A stretch of DNA of 64,000 nucleotides from Mucilaginibacter sp. GTDB lineage: Bacteria > Bacteroidota > Bacteroidia > Sphingobacteriales > Sphingobacteriaceae. Positions 45,921-54,559 of the stretch are shown piece after piece. Position 1 is the stretch's first letter; each line of letters opens with the position of its first letter. The stretch covers positions 62,001-126,000 of the forward strand of contig NZ_JAQBOF010000027.1 in NCBI RefSeq assembly GCF_028288185.1, written 5' to 3'. The translations under genes were made by a program, and so were the position numbers. The notes under the pieces were generated by a model. That model worked only from the letters and a program-made list of their open reading frames with translations. It was not told the origin of the DNA and ran no database searches.

Positions 45921-47787
45921 AATATGCTAAATACTCCGTAAATATTTGCTGCATAAAGGCCTTACCATGTAATAAGGTTTTATCAGTTAAAGCCTGGTTG
46001 GCATTTTTATTGCGTCTGTAGATAACCCGTTGGCCCGAGCTATCATAAGATACCGCCTGCTCCGGAAACATAAAACCAAAGCCATTATCCCAATCAAAAA
46101 ACGCAAACGCGGGTGTATATGGGTTCAATAAATTTTTAGACCATTCAAATTTTTGTTGCGACATATGCAGCTGAGCCAACAAAGTTGCAGCAATATCAAT
46201 TTGGTTCCCTAGCTTAGTTACTTTAGTTCCCCGGTATTCCGGTTTAATAACATCTCCGAAAAACAAAAGTGGAATATGATACTTAGCAGGATCAAATGCT
46301 GCAGCCGTACTCTTAGGTAAACGGTGTCCATGATCGGCCACTAAAATGTATAACGTGTTTTTATGCCAACTATGCTTCTTTGCTTCCTCAAAATAAGCGT
46401 TCAGGCATGAATCTGTAAACCAGGCCGTGCTTCTAAACAGGTCGGCAACATCTTTACCTTTAAAGTGTGGTGCACCCGGCAATAAAAAAGGCTCGTGATT
46501 GGTTGAGGTTTGCAATAGCGAAAAGAAAGGTTTGGTTTGCTTATTCAGGTAAGCTATATGCTTGTTAAAAAGCACATTGTCATAAGCCCCCCATGTTGTA
46601 CCAACCTCGTTTTTCTGCATGGTCTTCTCATCAATGATATGATCTGTTTTATGATCGGTCATGTAGGTAGCAAAGTTCATATAATCGCTGTTGCCGCCAT
46701 AAAAGTAGGAAGTAGTGTATCCCTTGTCTTTAAACTCAGTCATCAATGATGGCAGTTTCCTTTGTTTTAGTGTATCAGTAACAATACTTCGAATGGCTTG
46801 TGATGGGTAGCCACTTAATATGGCTATTATACCTTTATCAGTTCGGTCGCCTGCCGAATAGATGTTATTAAACAATATGCCGCTTTTAATAAATTTTTCT
46901 AAATTGGGTGCATCGCCTCTTTCACCGCCTAATGATTCAACAAGATCAGCTGTGAAGCTTTCCATCTGGATGATAACTACGTTGGGTTTATCGGTAGTTA
47001 ACATATTTACAGTGGTGTCTTTCTTTACCTTAAATGTTTCTGTAACAATATTCTTAGCATCTACATCAGGCAAAAACAAATATGGGTTATATGGCTTACG
47101 TAGGTTCTCAAAAATATTATTAAACAAGTTCCACTCTGTATTTTGTGCCGAAAGATCCAATAATTGATTATCAGAAAAATAGCCGACACTCTGATTAATA
47201 GGATCAGGCGATAAGGTGCCGCGAAGTATCACAAAATTAATCGCCACCAACAAAACCGAATAGATGAGTTTGTTTGTAGTACTTGTTATCGGTTTTTTAA
47301 AGGCAAGATCAAGTATAAAATAGGATAAAACAATACCGGCAATTAGCAAGATCGCCATTATAGTAAAATTCAGCACGATAGGGGCAGATGCCGTTGATGA
47401 CATAGACTCGGCAGGCGAATTGTATAATGTATCAAACGCTCTGAAATTAACCTTGGCACCCCATTCGGTAAATATCCCCAGATCTATAATAGCTATGAAG
47501 GTTATAAAAAAGAGGCAGAACCAGGTGTAAGCTTTCAGCCAAATAGGTTTAATTGGTTTCTTACCCAGGAACCAGTTGACAATAAACACCAGCAGCGGGA
47601 TTAAAGCGATATAAGCCGTGGCCGAAGCATCCATACGGATACCATAGAGGTAGGTCTTTACTATATCAGTAAAAGTAGTACCGTGAAGTTTGGTGTGGAA
47701 GTATAGCTCGAATGTTGCCCTCGTTAAAGCGAAGAACAGCAACCAAAAAATATAAAAGCGTATAAAACTATAAAGGCTTCTCAACAT
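45919..47787 (-). CDS. LTA-synthase-family membrane sulfatase/phosphotransferase
   Basis: A 622-aa protein with five N-terminal membrane helices (to about residue 190) and a large extracytoplasmic alkaline-phosphatase-superfamily domain. Glu276 (QMESFTA) is a metal ligand, Thr316 (GDRTDKGI) the catalytic residue, and VADHGHR holds further metal ligands. In Gram-negatives these enzymes transfer phosphoglycerol or phosphoethanolamine to envelope glycans. A -7 element ends 7 bases before the ATG, implying a leaderless or near-leaderless mRNA. Confidence 0.87.
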   Translation of the reverse strand: MLRSLYSFIRFYIFWLLFFALTRATFELYFHTKLHGTTFTDIVKTYLYGIRMDASATAYIALIPLLVFIVNWFLGKKPIKPIWLKAYTWFCLFFITFIAIIDLGIFTEWGAKVNFRAFDTLYNSPAESMSSTASAPIVLNFTIMAILLIAGIVLSYFILDLAFKKPITSTTNKLIYSVLLVAINFVILRGTLSPDPINQSVGYFSDNQLLDLSAQNTEWNLFNNIFENLRKPYNPYLFLPDVDAKNIVTETFKVKKDTTVNMLTTDKPNVVIIQMESFTADLVESLGGERGDAPNLEKFIKSGILFNNIYSAGDRTDKGIIAILSGYPSQAIRSIVTDTLKQRKLPSLMTEFKDKGYTTSYFYGGNSDYMNFATYMTDHKTDHIIDEKTMQKNEVGTTWGAYDNVLFNKHIAYLNKQTKPFFSLLQTSTNHEPFLLPGAPHFKGKDVADLFRSTAWFTDSCLNAYFEEAKKHSWHKNTLYILVADHGHRLPKSTAAAFDPAKYHIPLLFFGDVIKPEYRGTKVTKLGNQIDIAATLLAQLHMSQQKFEWSKNLLNPYTPAFAFFDWDNGFGFMFPEQAVSYDSSGQRVIYRRNKNANQALTDKTLLHGKAFMQQIFTEYLAY

Positions 47788-47794
47788 CGGAGGG

Positions 47795-47802
47795 CAAAAA
47801 TA
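47795..47802 (-). promoter_or_regulatory. -7 element of the LTA-synthase-like gene
   Basis: TATTTTTG on the minus strand, ending 7 bases before the ATG at 47787. Confidence 0.45.
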
Positions 47803-47853
47803 ACTATTTTACCATAAGGTTAAGAAGCCTTTAAAAAAATGTTACAGGGCTGA

Positions 47854-48492
47854 CTATTTACCGCCGCTCATTGCTTTCAGGTCATCCAATGATATTTTAT
47901 CGAAACCTGCAATACCAAAACTACCGACAGGGACTTTTTCTTCGCTTACTGATTTTAAAGTAACATTAACCGGTTGCCCTTGTTGGATCGAAGTAAACTG
48001 AATAGGTGCGCCGCCTGCATCAATAAATGGTTTTGTTAAAACGTTTACCGGTAAAACAATATCATTAGTTATCCATGCTGTATACGAGCTACCGCTTTTT
48101 GTATCTTTAACATCAACTTTTTTGCAATTAAACCCGTTAATTACCTTTGTTTCGGTAGTTGGAGTGAAAGTAAATTTTGGTGCTGCTGCAACAAACTGAT
48201 CTATTTCATCGGGTGTTAAAACTGCGGCTTTTTTCATTGATGCCACGGGCACATCAACCAATATAGCAAAATAAGTAGCCTTACTGTTAGTAAGCATTTT
48301 TATGGTTGCGGGGCCTTGTTGGGTTACCGCTACGTTTGAATCAGCAGTAAAAGACACTTTTGATTCGCCATCGCCCATAGCAGTTTTTAAACTATAAGTT
48401 GCTACACCTTGGGTATAGGTTTTTTGAGCGCTCGCGGTAAATGCTACAGCCGTAAATGCCAGGCTTAGGGCGATTTTTAATTTAGTATTCAT
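47854..48492 (-). CDS. Secreted DUF4412-like protein
   Basis: A 212-aa protein with signal peptide 1-22 (ends ASAQ). The mature part is a beta-rich domain with the sequence INGFNCKKVDVKDTKSGSSYTAWITNDI, the pattern of DUF4412 proteins (a single Cys followed by a Trp-containing strand). It is periplasmic or outer-membrane; function unknown. It lies 66 bases from the LTA-synthase-like gene on the same strand. Confidence 0.6.
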   Translation of the reverse strand: MNTKLKIALSLAFTAVAFTASAQKTYTQGVATYSLKTAMGDGESKVSFTADSNVAVTQQGPATIKMLTNSKATYFAILVDVPVASMKKAAVLTPDEIDQFVAAAPKFTFTPTTETKVINGFNCKKVDVKDTKSGSSYTAWITNDIVLPVNVLTKPFIDAGGAPIQFTSIQQGQPVNVTLKSVSEEKVPVGSFGIAGFDKISLDDLKAMSGGK

Positions 48493-48564
48493 GTTTTTTT
48501 TGTTTATTAATCACAATTTAGTTGTTTATGGCTTATTAAGCAAACTTTCGCCTTAATAAATTTT

Positions 48565-50667
48565 TTAATTAGATAGTACAACTAACGAATTGTTACGCTT
48601 TATTATTTTATAATTTATACGGAGCGTTTTAGCTTGTTTCTCCCAATCAACAATATACTTATCCATGTTACTACCGTCTATCACTAACGAAGCATATTGA
48701 TAATTCTTATCCAGTTGGGCTATTGATGTATGCGGATTACCGGTTATGTACAGATAATCAACTTTTAGTTTGTGAGATAGATTTTTGTTTTGAAGTTGCT
48801 TATCAAACAGCAAAACCTTTTTATTTTGAAATTGGATAAGGTTATTGTTCTTAACCAGGAAAGTTGAGTTTATATTCTGCCTTGAATTATAAATAGAAGT
48901 ATCTGCGATCTTACAGCTATCTAGATAAGGTTGTATGGAGTACTGATAATTCTTGTCTGCGACATTCAAATCTGATAATACAATTGCTTTATCCCCTTGT
49001 TTAAATATGATGCCCTGGTGTTTCTTCACGTTTAAAAAAGTGATGCTATCAGCCTGAACGGCGCTTATACGTTTAAAATTGATGCTTATAGTTAATATAA
49101 GCATAGTTATTAACCCCACTTGTAACAACCATTTCTTCCTGTCAAACAAAAAATAAAACAGGCATATAATAATAAGGTAAGCTAATAAATATTCAAATGT
49201 GGTTAACCATATTTTACTAATACTGGCAAATGGAACATGCTCAATAATTACCAGTACTTTATTCATTATTACTATGGATTTTTCTAGCACCCAACCCAGC
49301 GATACAGAAACAATCGGCATTTGCGGCAACACTAAATAAATCATCCCCGCACATAAAATAATCTCGGCCGGGATGATGATAAACAGATTGCTCACCAAAA
49401 AATAAACCGGGAACTGGTGAAAATAAAATGCGCTAAGCGGAAACGTAATAACCTGCGCTGCGATAGACACTGAGCAGGCCGTCCAGAGTTTATCGGCCCA
49501 TTTGTTTTTAAAGGTTAGCCATTTATAAACCAATGGTTGGAATATAATTAACCCCGCAACTGCCAGGTAGGATAGCTGAAACCCAACATCCGTAATAAAT
49601 AAAGGATTGTACAATAACAGGAAGAATGCAGATATAGCCAGTATATTTAGAGTATTAATATACCGGCTATAAGCCCTCCCGATAATAATTAAACTGATCA
49701 TCACCGCTGCCCTGCATACGGCGGGAGAGAAGCCGGTAAGCATGGAGTAATACCATATCAGCGTTATAATTAATAGCGCTTTAAATACCTTGCCATATTT
49801 ATATCGCACCAAAAAGCCAAACACCAGGTTAAGCAAAAGATAAATTATAGCCACATGCCCGCCTGAAACAGATAATATATGTATGGTACCGGTTTTAGAA
49901 TAAGCTTGTAGCACTTCATTGCTTAGATCAACCTTATAACCCAGTATTAGGGTAGAGGCAACAGCAATGGCCGAGGTATCATGCATGTTTAGTTTAAACT
50001 TTTCTACTAAACGCTGTCTTAGTCGTAAAGAATAAGCAATGATTGGATTACCCGCGTTATTGTTTAAGACCGCATACTGCTTAGGATACAAAAAAGCCTG
50101 GTGATAAATATTCTGGTTAGCCAGGTACTTTTTATAATTGAACTCGGCCGGATTGAATGGTGGGTCGATGGTGCTGTATTTTGCGGGGATCAATAACTCA
50201 TCGCCGTAGTAAAGTTTATTAGCCGTAGTATCTTTTATGGCGATGAGTAAAGTACCTGTTGTATTTACTCTTTTGCTATTAATGACCTTTTGCTCAACTG
50301 TTGATGTAAAGCGTACTAAACCGTTTTTAAGGTTCGGTTCGTTATTTATTTTTACGATAAGATATTGAGCTGGTGTGTTAGAAAAATGTTGAGCGTTATT
50401 TAGTTCATTGTATTTAATAACGCTGGCCCAACCAATTAAGAACAAAATTGTTGTTATCAATGTCCCGCCAATCCATCTCACTTTATACAAACCAAACCGG
50501 GCATAATTAAAATTGAGGATAATAAAAATTGAGCTTAATAGCAGGAGTAGTGCAAGTATCCAAATAAAGTATGTGGCTGACGAGAAACTCAACCCTAAAG
50601 TAATCCCTAACAGAAAAGGGATAATAAGTACTATAAATGGGATTTCGCCTTTATGATTTGCTACCAC
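48565..50667 (-). CDS. ComEC/Rec2-family DNA-uptake channel protein
   Basis: A 700-aa protein; GTG start at 50667 (a stop lies four codons upstream). Many membrane helices. The competence domain signatures are HILSVSGGHVAIIYLLL and TGFSPAVCRAAVMISL. A DUF4131 region precedes it. The C-terminal ~150 residues are soluble but lack the HxHxDH motif of the metallo-beta-lactamase domain, as in many Bacteroidota ComEC proteins. Expected role: inner-membrane translocation of single-stranded DNA during transformation. Confidence 0.87.
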   Translation of the reverse strand: MVANHKGEIPFIVLIIPFLLGITLGLSFSSATYFIWILALLLLLSSIFIILNFNYARFGLYKVRWIGGTLITTILFLIGWASVIKYNELNNAQHFSNTPAQYLIVKINNEPNLKNGLVRFTSTVEQKVINSKRVNTTGTLLIAIKDTTANKLYYGDELLIPAKYSTIDPPFNPAEFNYKKYLANQNIYHQAFLYPKQYAVLNNNAGNPIIAYSLRLRQRLVEKFKLNMHDTSAIAVASTLILGYKVDLSNEVLQAYSKTGTIHILSVSGGHVAIIYLLLNLVFGFLVRYKYGKVFKALLIITLIWYYSMLTGFSPAVCRAAVMISLIIIGRAYSRYINTLNILAISAFFLLLYNPLFITDVGFQLSYLAVAGLIIFQPLVYKWLTFKNKWADKLWTACSVSIAAQVITFPLSAFYFHQFPVYFLVSNLFIIIPAEIILCAGMIYLVLPQMPIVSVSLGWVLEKSIVIMNKVLVIIEHVPFASISKIWLTTFEYLLAYLIIICLFYFLFDRKKWLLQVGLITMLILTISINFKRISAVQADSITFLNVKKHQGIIFKQGDKAIVLSDLNVADKNYQYSIQPYLDSCKIADTSIYNSRQNINSTFLVKNNNLIQFQNKKVLLFDKQLQNKNLSHKLKVDYLYITGNPHTSIAQLDKNYQYASLVIDGSNMDKYIVDWEKQAKTLRINYKIIKRNNSLVVLSN

Positions 50668-50709
50668 AATTAAGATTCACAGGATAAAAGATTATAGGGT
50701 TTTTATTAC

Positions 50710-50746
50710 GCTAATCTAGTCAAGCTAATCCTTAAATCCTAAAATT
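50710..50746. repeat. Weak heptamer-periodic stretch
   Basis: GCTAATC at 50710-50716 and 50724-50730 are 14 bases apart; TAAATCC and TAAAATT follow at 7-bp steps. The period slips by two bases in the middle. It lies between comEC and the MerR gene. Confidence 0.4.
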
Positions 50747-50757
50747 CATGGTTCAGA

Positions 50758-51093
50758 TTAGAGTTGATCTCTTACTTCCAGTAAAAATTTCTTCAAATTC
50801 TCAAGCGAGTTGATAACGCGCTGGCTACCCTTGCTATCATTCAGATTACCTTTTAAATGTTCTTTGGCGCCTTGTAGGGTATAACCTTTATCTTTTGTAA
50901 GATGGATAATGATCTTCAGGTTCTCAATATCCTCGGGAGTAAATAAACGATTGCCTTTTTTGTTCTTCTTGGGTTGAAGCACATCAAACTCTTTTTCATA
51001 AAAACGCAGTAATGATGGGTTAACATCAAACATAGCCGATACCTCGCCTATGGTATAATACATTTTACTGATCTCGTGTTCCTTATAAGACAT
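50758..51093 (-). CDS. MerR-family transcriptional regulator
   Basis: I chose the ATG at 51093 (a TTG two codons upstream lies in the promoter element); the protein is 111 aa. MYYTIGEVSAMFDVNPSLLRFYEKEFDVLQPKKNKKGNRLFTPEDIENLKIIIHLTKDKGYTLQGAKEHL, taken in pieces, is a complete MerR winged helix with an early dimerisation helix. There is no sensor domain or Cys pair, so the signal is unknown. TACATTTG ends 3 bases before the ATG, which suggests a leaderless transcript. Confidence 0.88.
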   Translation of the reverse strand: MSYKEHEISKMYYTIGEVSAMFDVNPSLLRFYEKEFDVLQPKKNKKGNRLFTPEDIENLKIIIHLTKDKGYTLQGAKEHLKGNLNDSKGSQRVINSLENLKKFLLEVRDQL

Positions 51094-51096
51094 AGA

Positions 51097-51104
51097 CAAA
51101 TGTA
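51097..51104 (-). promoter_or_regulatory. -7 element of the MerR gene
   Basis: TACATTTG on the minus strand, 3 bases before the ATG. Confidence 0.5.
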
Positions 51105-51120
51105 GGGGTTAATTTCGGAA

Positions 51121-51411
51121 TTAAAACACCCTTGGATTTCTGCTGGTGTGAAAAACAGATACTACATAAACCGCAGTATTTGACTCATCGATCCAGTAAA
51201 TTATTACGAAAGGAAATTTATAAATTGATACCGAACGTAACTCGTCAATATATTTTATTGGAAATTGATGCGGATTATTTTCCAGAAGGCTTAAATAATA
51301 ATTAACATCGTTGTAGAATCTGTTTCCTAATCCTATTTGTTGCTCCTCGTACCAATCATAAGAGTCTGATAATTCATTCTCAGCTATAGCTAATAACTCT
51401 ACTTTAAACAC
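51121..51411 (-). CDS. RelE/ParE-family toxin
   Basis: A 96-aa protein; the GTG start overlaps the antitoxin stop by 8 bases. AIAENELSDSYDWYEEQQIGLGNRFYNDVNYYLSLLE and the end RSVSIYKFPFVIIYWID...VSVFHTSRNPRVF (in parts) are the ParE_toxin pattern. It is either an mRNA-cleaving RelE or a gyrase-poisoning ParE; ParE is the closer match. The second gene of a two-gene toxin-antitoxin unit. Confidence 0.85.
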   Translation of the reverse strand: MFKVELLAIAENELSDSYDWYEEQQIGLGNRFYNDVNYYLSLLENNPHQFPIKYIDELRSVSIYKFPFVIIYWIDESNTAVYVVSVFHTSRNPRVF

Positions 51412-51622
51412 CTTCGTATCGCTGTTTTATTTCACTCCATGAACGCGATGTTGTTTTACCTGATAAAAAATCAGCTTTACGCTTAACCATTTCTTTTATC
51501 TGTTCATCAGATAAGACATAATCATTACTCTCGCTTCTGTAGTGATAGCTTAAACTGTCTAAAAAAGCTAAAAGCACTTTTTTCTCCTGATCATTTTGAA
51601 TATCAATTTTCAAAGTCTCCAT
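51404..51622 (-). CDS. Antitoxin of the RelE/ParE-type module
   Basis: I chose the ATG at 51622; the protein is 72 aa. The middle has VLSDEQIKEMVKRKADFLSGKTTSRSWSEI, the toxin-wrapping C-terminal helix typical of the addiction-module component family. The N-terminus (METLKIDIQN...VLLAFLDSL) may be the dimerisation part. TAAATTTG ends 3 bases upstream of the ATG. Confidence 0.82.
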   Translation of the reverse strand: METLKIDIQNDQEKKVLLAFLDSLSYHYRSESNDYVLSDEQIKEMVKRKADFLSGKTTSRSWSEIKQRYEGV

Positions 51623-51625
51623 AAA

Positions 51626-51633
51626 CAAATTTA
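51626..51633 (-). promoter_or_regulatory. -7 element of the toxin-antitoxin operon
   Basis: TAAATTTG on the minus strand, separated from the ATG at 51622 by only three bases. Confidence 0.5.
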
Positions 51634-51688
51634 ACGTTTTTTGTTATAAAGTTCTATTTTGGAAATATAACAATGTAATATAACAAAA

Positions 51689-51720
51689 CTTTCCGTCTTC
51701 CTGACTTCCCGACTTTCGGA
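51689..51720. repeat. Degenerate octamer array upstream of alaS
   Basis: Four 8-bp units in tandem: CTTTCCGT, CTTCCTGA, CTTCCCGA, CTTTCGGA. It ends 8 bases before the alaS -7 element, so it covers the -20 to -50 part of that promoter. Confidence 0.6.
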
Positions 51721-51728
51721 CTAATAAT

Positions 51729-51736
51729 TATCTTTG
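51729..51736 (+). promoter_or_regulatory. -7 element of alaS
   Basis: TATCTTTG, exactly fitting TAnnTTTG, ends 4 bases before the ATG; transcription would begin at or next to the start codon. Confidence 0.55.
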
Positions 51737-51740
51737 TCCC

Positions 51741-54425
51741 ATGACCGCTAACGAAATACGACAGGCTTTTCTTGATTTTTTTGCTTCTAAAGGGCATACC
51801 ATCGTGTCTTCCGCACCTATTGTTGTTAAAAACGACCCTACGCTGATGTTCACCAACGCGGGTATGAATCAGTTTAAGGATATATTTCTAGGTGAAGCGC
51901 CTGCAAAATCTCCGCGCGTGGCTGATACGCAGCGTTGTTTGCGCGTATCGGGTAAGCATAATGATCTGGAAGAGGTTGGTATTGATACCTATCATCATAC
52001 CATGTTCGAGATGCTGGGTAACTGGAGCTTTGGCGATTACTTTAAAAAAGAAGCCATCGAGTGGAGCTGGGAGCTGCTGACCGATGTATTAAAGATTGAC
52101 AAAAAACGCCTTTACGTTACCGTTTTTGAGGGTGATGCTAAAGAAGGTTTACCCAAAGACCAGGAAGCTTATGATTTTTGGAAAGCTTATGTACCCGAAG
52201 ACCATATCCTGCTAGGAAACAAAAAAGATAATTTTTGGGAAATGGGCGAAACCGGTCCGTGTGGACCTTGTTCTGAGATTCATTATGATAACCGCCCGGA
52301 TAGCGAGGTAGCTAAAGTTGCCGGTGCTACACTGGTTAATGCCGATAATCCGCAGGTTATTGAGATCTGGAACAACGTATTCATGCAGTTTAACCGTTTA
52401 AAAGACGGTTCATTACAGCCATTACCTGCCCAACATGTGGATACAGGTATGGGCTTTGAGCGTTTGGTGCGGGTAATACAAGGCCAATCATCTAACTATG
52501 ATAGTGATGTATTTAGCCCCACAATAGAATTTATCGCCGAGAAATCAGGCAAAAAATATAATGCCGCTGCTGTACCCGGCGATGCAGATTGGAACACCGC
52601 TGTTGCCATGCGTGTATTGGCAGATCATATCCGTGCGGTTAGTTTTACTATTGCTGATGGGCAGCTACCGTCAAACAATAAGGCCGGTTATGTTATCCGC
52701 AGGATTTTACGCAGAGCGGTACGTTATTCATACCAATACTTAGATTTTAAAGAACCATTTTTAAACCTGTTGGTGCCTTTATTGGCAAATCAATTTAAAG
52801 GTGTATTTGATGAGTTGTATAGTCAGAAGGATTTTGTGCAGAAAGTTATTTTGGAGGAGGAGGTTTCTTTCTTGCGGACTTTATCTGCCGGAATTAAAAA
52901 ATTCAATGAAATCATAAATTCATCTAGTGGTAATTTTACAATCGATGACATAAACCCTCATCCTATAGATACAGGTCAAAAGATTATTCATGGGGCATTA
53001 GCTTTTGAATTATCAGACACTTATGGATTCCCTTTAGATTTGACTGAACTTATGGCCCGAGAAAAAGGCTGGACCGTAAATTTGGAAAGCTTCAATCATG
53101 AATTAAAAAAACAAAAAGATCGCTCACGTGCTGCATCCATTGTTGATACCGGCGATTGGATTACTCTAAAAGATGAAGAAACAGTTTTTACCGGCTACGA
53201 TGAAACGGAGACTATATCGCACATAACCAAATACCGTAAGGTAACGGCTAAAGGTAAAGAGCAATACCAGTTGGTGTTGGATAAAACACCTTTCTATGCC
53301 GAAAGCGGTGGCCAGGTAGGCGATACCGGTGAGCTGGTTTTCCCGGATGGCGAGGTGGTTAATGTAACCGATACCAAAAAAGAAAACGGACTTATTGTAC
53401 ATTATGTAGATAAACTACCAGAGGATATTGACGATGCTTTAACCGCTATTGTTGATAAAGATCGCCGTAATAATATCATGAATAACCATAGCGCCACGCA
53501 CTTACTGCATGCCGCCATGAAACAGGTTTTAGGCACACACGTAAACCAAAAAGGATCATTGGTAAACAGTGATTACCTGCGTTTTGACTTCTCGCACTTT
53601 GCTAAAGTAACTGATGAGGAGCTGGCCCATATTGAAGCCATAGTAAACGAAAAAGTACGCGAGAATATCGCCCTAAACGAACAACGCAATGTACCTTATG
53701 ACATAGCTATCAACAGTGGAGTAACTGCTCTATTCGGTGAGAAATATGGTGATTTTGTACGGGTTATTACTTTTGATGAAACCTTTAGCAAAGAGCTTTG
53801 CGGCGGTACGCACGTTAAAGCTACCGGCGCTATCGGTTACTTTAAAATTGTATCAGAAAGCGCGGTTGCTGCCGGTGTGCGCCGTATAGAGGCTATTACC
53901 GGCTTAGGTGCCGAGAACTTTATTAATGAGCAAACCAAGTTAGTTTACCAGGTTAAAGAATTATTGAAGAACCCTAAAGACATTGCCAAAAGCATAGAAG
54001 GATTATTAGAAGAGAACAACCGTTTAAAGAAAGAGATAGAGAAAAGCATTTTAGAAAAATCATCAGGCTTAAAAGATGAATTAGCTAAACAGGCAATAGC
54101 TATAAACGGTGTTAATTTCATCGCCCAAAAAGTAGAGTTGCCCAATGCTGATGCTATCAAGAACCTGGCTTATAATTTAAAAGACATTGTACCAAATCTT
54201 TACCTGGTATTAACTGCTATTATCGATGGCAAACCAAACGTTACCGTTATGGTAGCCGACAACCTGGTAAAAGAAAAAGGCCTTAACGCTGGCAACATCG
54301 TGCGCGAGTTGGCTAAAGAGATACAGGGTGGTGGTGGCGGTCAGCCATTTTTTGCTACCGCGGGTGGCAAGGATATTAGCGGACTGGATGCTGTATTGGT
54401 TAAGGCGAAAAGTTTTATTGCTTAA
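51741..54425 (+). CDS. alaS: Alanine--tRNA ligase
   Basis: A full-length 894-aa class II synthetase. The catalytic domain has TLMFTNAGMNQFKDIFLG and HHTMFEMLGNWSFGDYF. The editing domain has HSATHLLHAA and the Cys/His site ELCGGTHV. The C-terminal DHHA1/C-Ala domain ends with GGGGGQPFFATAGGKD. It charges tRNA-Ala and clears mischarged Ser/Gly. It diverges from the toxin-antitoxin operon, and two hairpins follow it. Confidence 0.97.
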   Translation: MTANEIRQAFLDFFASKGHTIVSSAPIVVKNDPTLMFTNAGMNQFKDIFLGEAPAKSPRVADTQRCLRVSGKHNDLEEVGIDTYHHTMFEMLGNWSFGDYFKKEAIEWSWELLTDVLKIDKKRLYVTVFEGDAKEGLPKDQEAYDFWKAYVPEDHILLGNKKDNFWEMGETGPCGPCSEIHYDNRPDSEVAKVAGATLVNADNPQVIEIWNNVFMQFNRLKDGSLQPLPAQHVDTGMGFERLVRVIQGQSSNYDSDVFSPTIEFIAEKSGKKYNAAAVPGDADWNTAVAMRVLADHIRAVSFTIADGQLPSNNKAGYVIRRILRRAVRYSYQYLDFKEPFLNLLVPLLANQFKGVFDELYSQKDFVQKVILEEEVSFLRTLSAGIKKFNEIINSSSGNFTIDDINPHPIDTGQKIIHGALAFELSDTYGFPLDLTELMAREKGWTVNLESFNHELKKQKDRSRAASIVDTGDWITLKDEETVFTGYDETETISHITKYRKVTAKGKEQYQLVLDKTPFYAESGGQVGDTGELVFPDGEVVNVTDTKKENGLIVHYVDKLPEDIDDALTAIVDKDRRNNIMNNHSATHLLHAAMKQVLGTHVNQKGSLVNSDYLRFDFSHFAKVTDEELAHIEAIVNEKVRENIALNEQRNVPYDIAINSGVTALFGEKYGDFVRVITFDETFSKELCGGTHVKATGAIGYFKIVSESAVAAGVRRIEAITGLGAENFINEQTKLVYQVKELLKNPKDIAKSIEGLLEENNRLKKEIEKSILEKSSGLKDELAKQAIAINGVNFIAQKVELPNADAIKNLAYNLKDIVPNLYLVLTAIIDGKPNVTVMVADNLVKEKGLNAGNIVRELAKEIQGGGGGQPFFATAGGKDISGLDAVLVKAKSFIA

Positions 54426-54436
54426 CATTACTCACA

Positions 54437-54462
54437 CCTCATTGCGAACGCTCGCAATGAGG
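54437..54462 (+). terminator. Hairpin after alaS
   Basis: CCTCATTGCGA and TCGCAATGAGG form a perfect 11-bp stem with a 4-base loop, starting 11 bases after the alaS stop, followed by TTATTCC. It is probably the alaS terminator. Confidence 0.7.
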
Positions 54463-54473
54463 TTATTCCAAAC

Positions 54474-54506
54474 AGATTTGACAACTTTTTAAAAGTTGTC
54501 AAATCT
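54474..54506. repeat. Perfect 33-bp palindrome before gatB
   Basis: Two 16-base arms (AGATTTGACAACTTTT and its complement) around a single T. It is built like the palindromes at 45661 and 58530 (A/T centre with GC-containing arms) but differs in sequence. Its right arm contains the TTG used as the gatB -33 element. Confidence 0.8.
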
Positions 54507-54524
54507 AAATAGTTTATATATTTG
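54496..54524 (+). promoter_or_regulatory. gatB: Promoter of gatB
   Basis: TTG (54496-54498), an 18-base spacer and TATATTTG (54517-54524). The leader to the ATG is about 30 bases. Confidence 0.55.
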
Positions 54525-54559
54525 ACGCTGATAAGCGAATATTGCTCATCTTTTAATTT

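Noticed and set aside
51121..51622. Toxin-antitoxin pair as part of a mobile island
   Set aside because: Flanking genes (merR, alaS) are normal, no direct repeats or integrase at the borders, and promoter style matches the neighbours.
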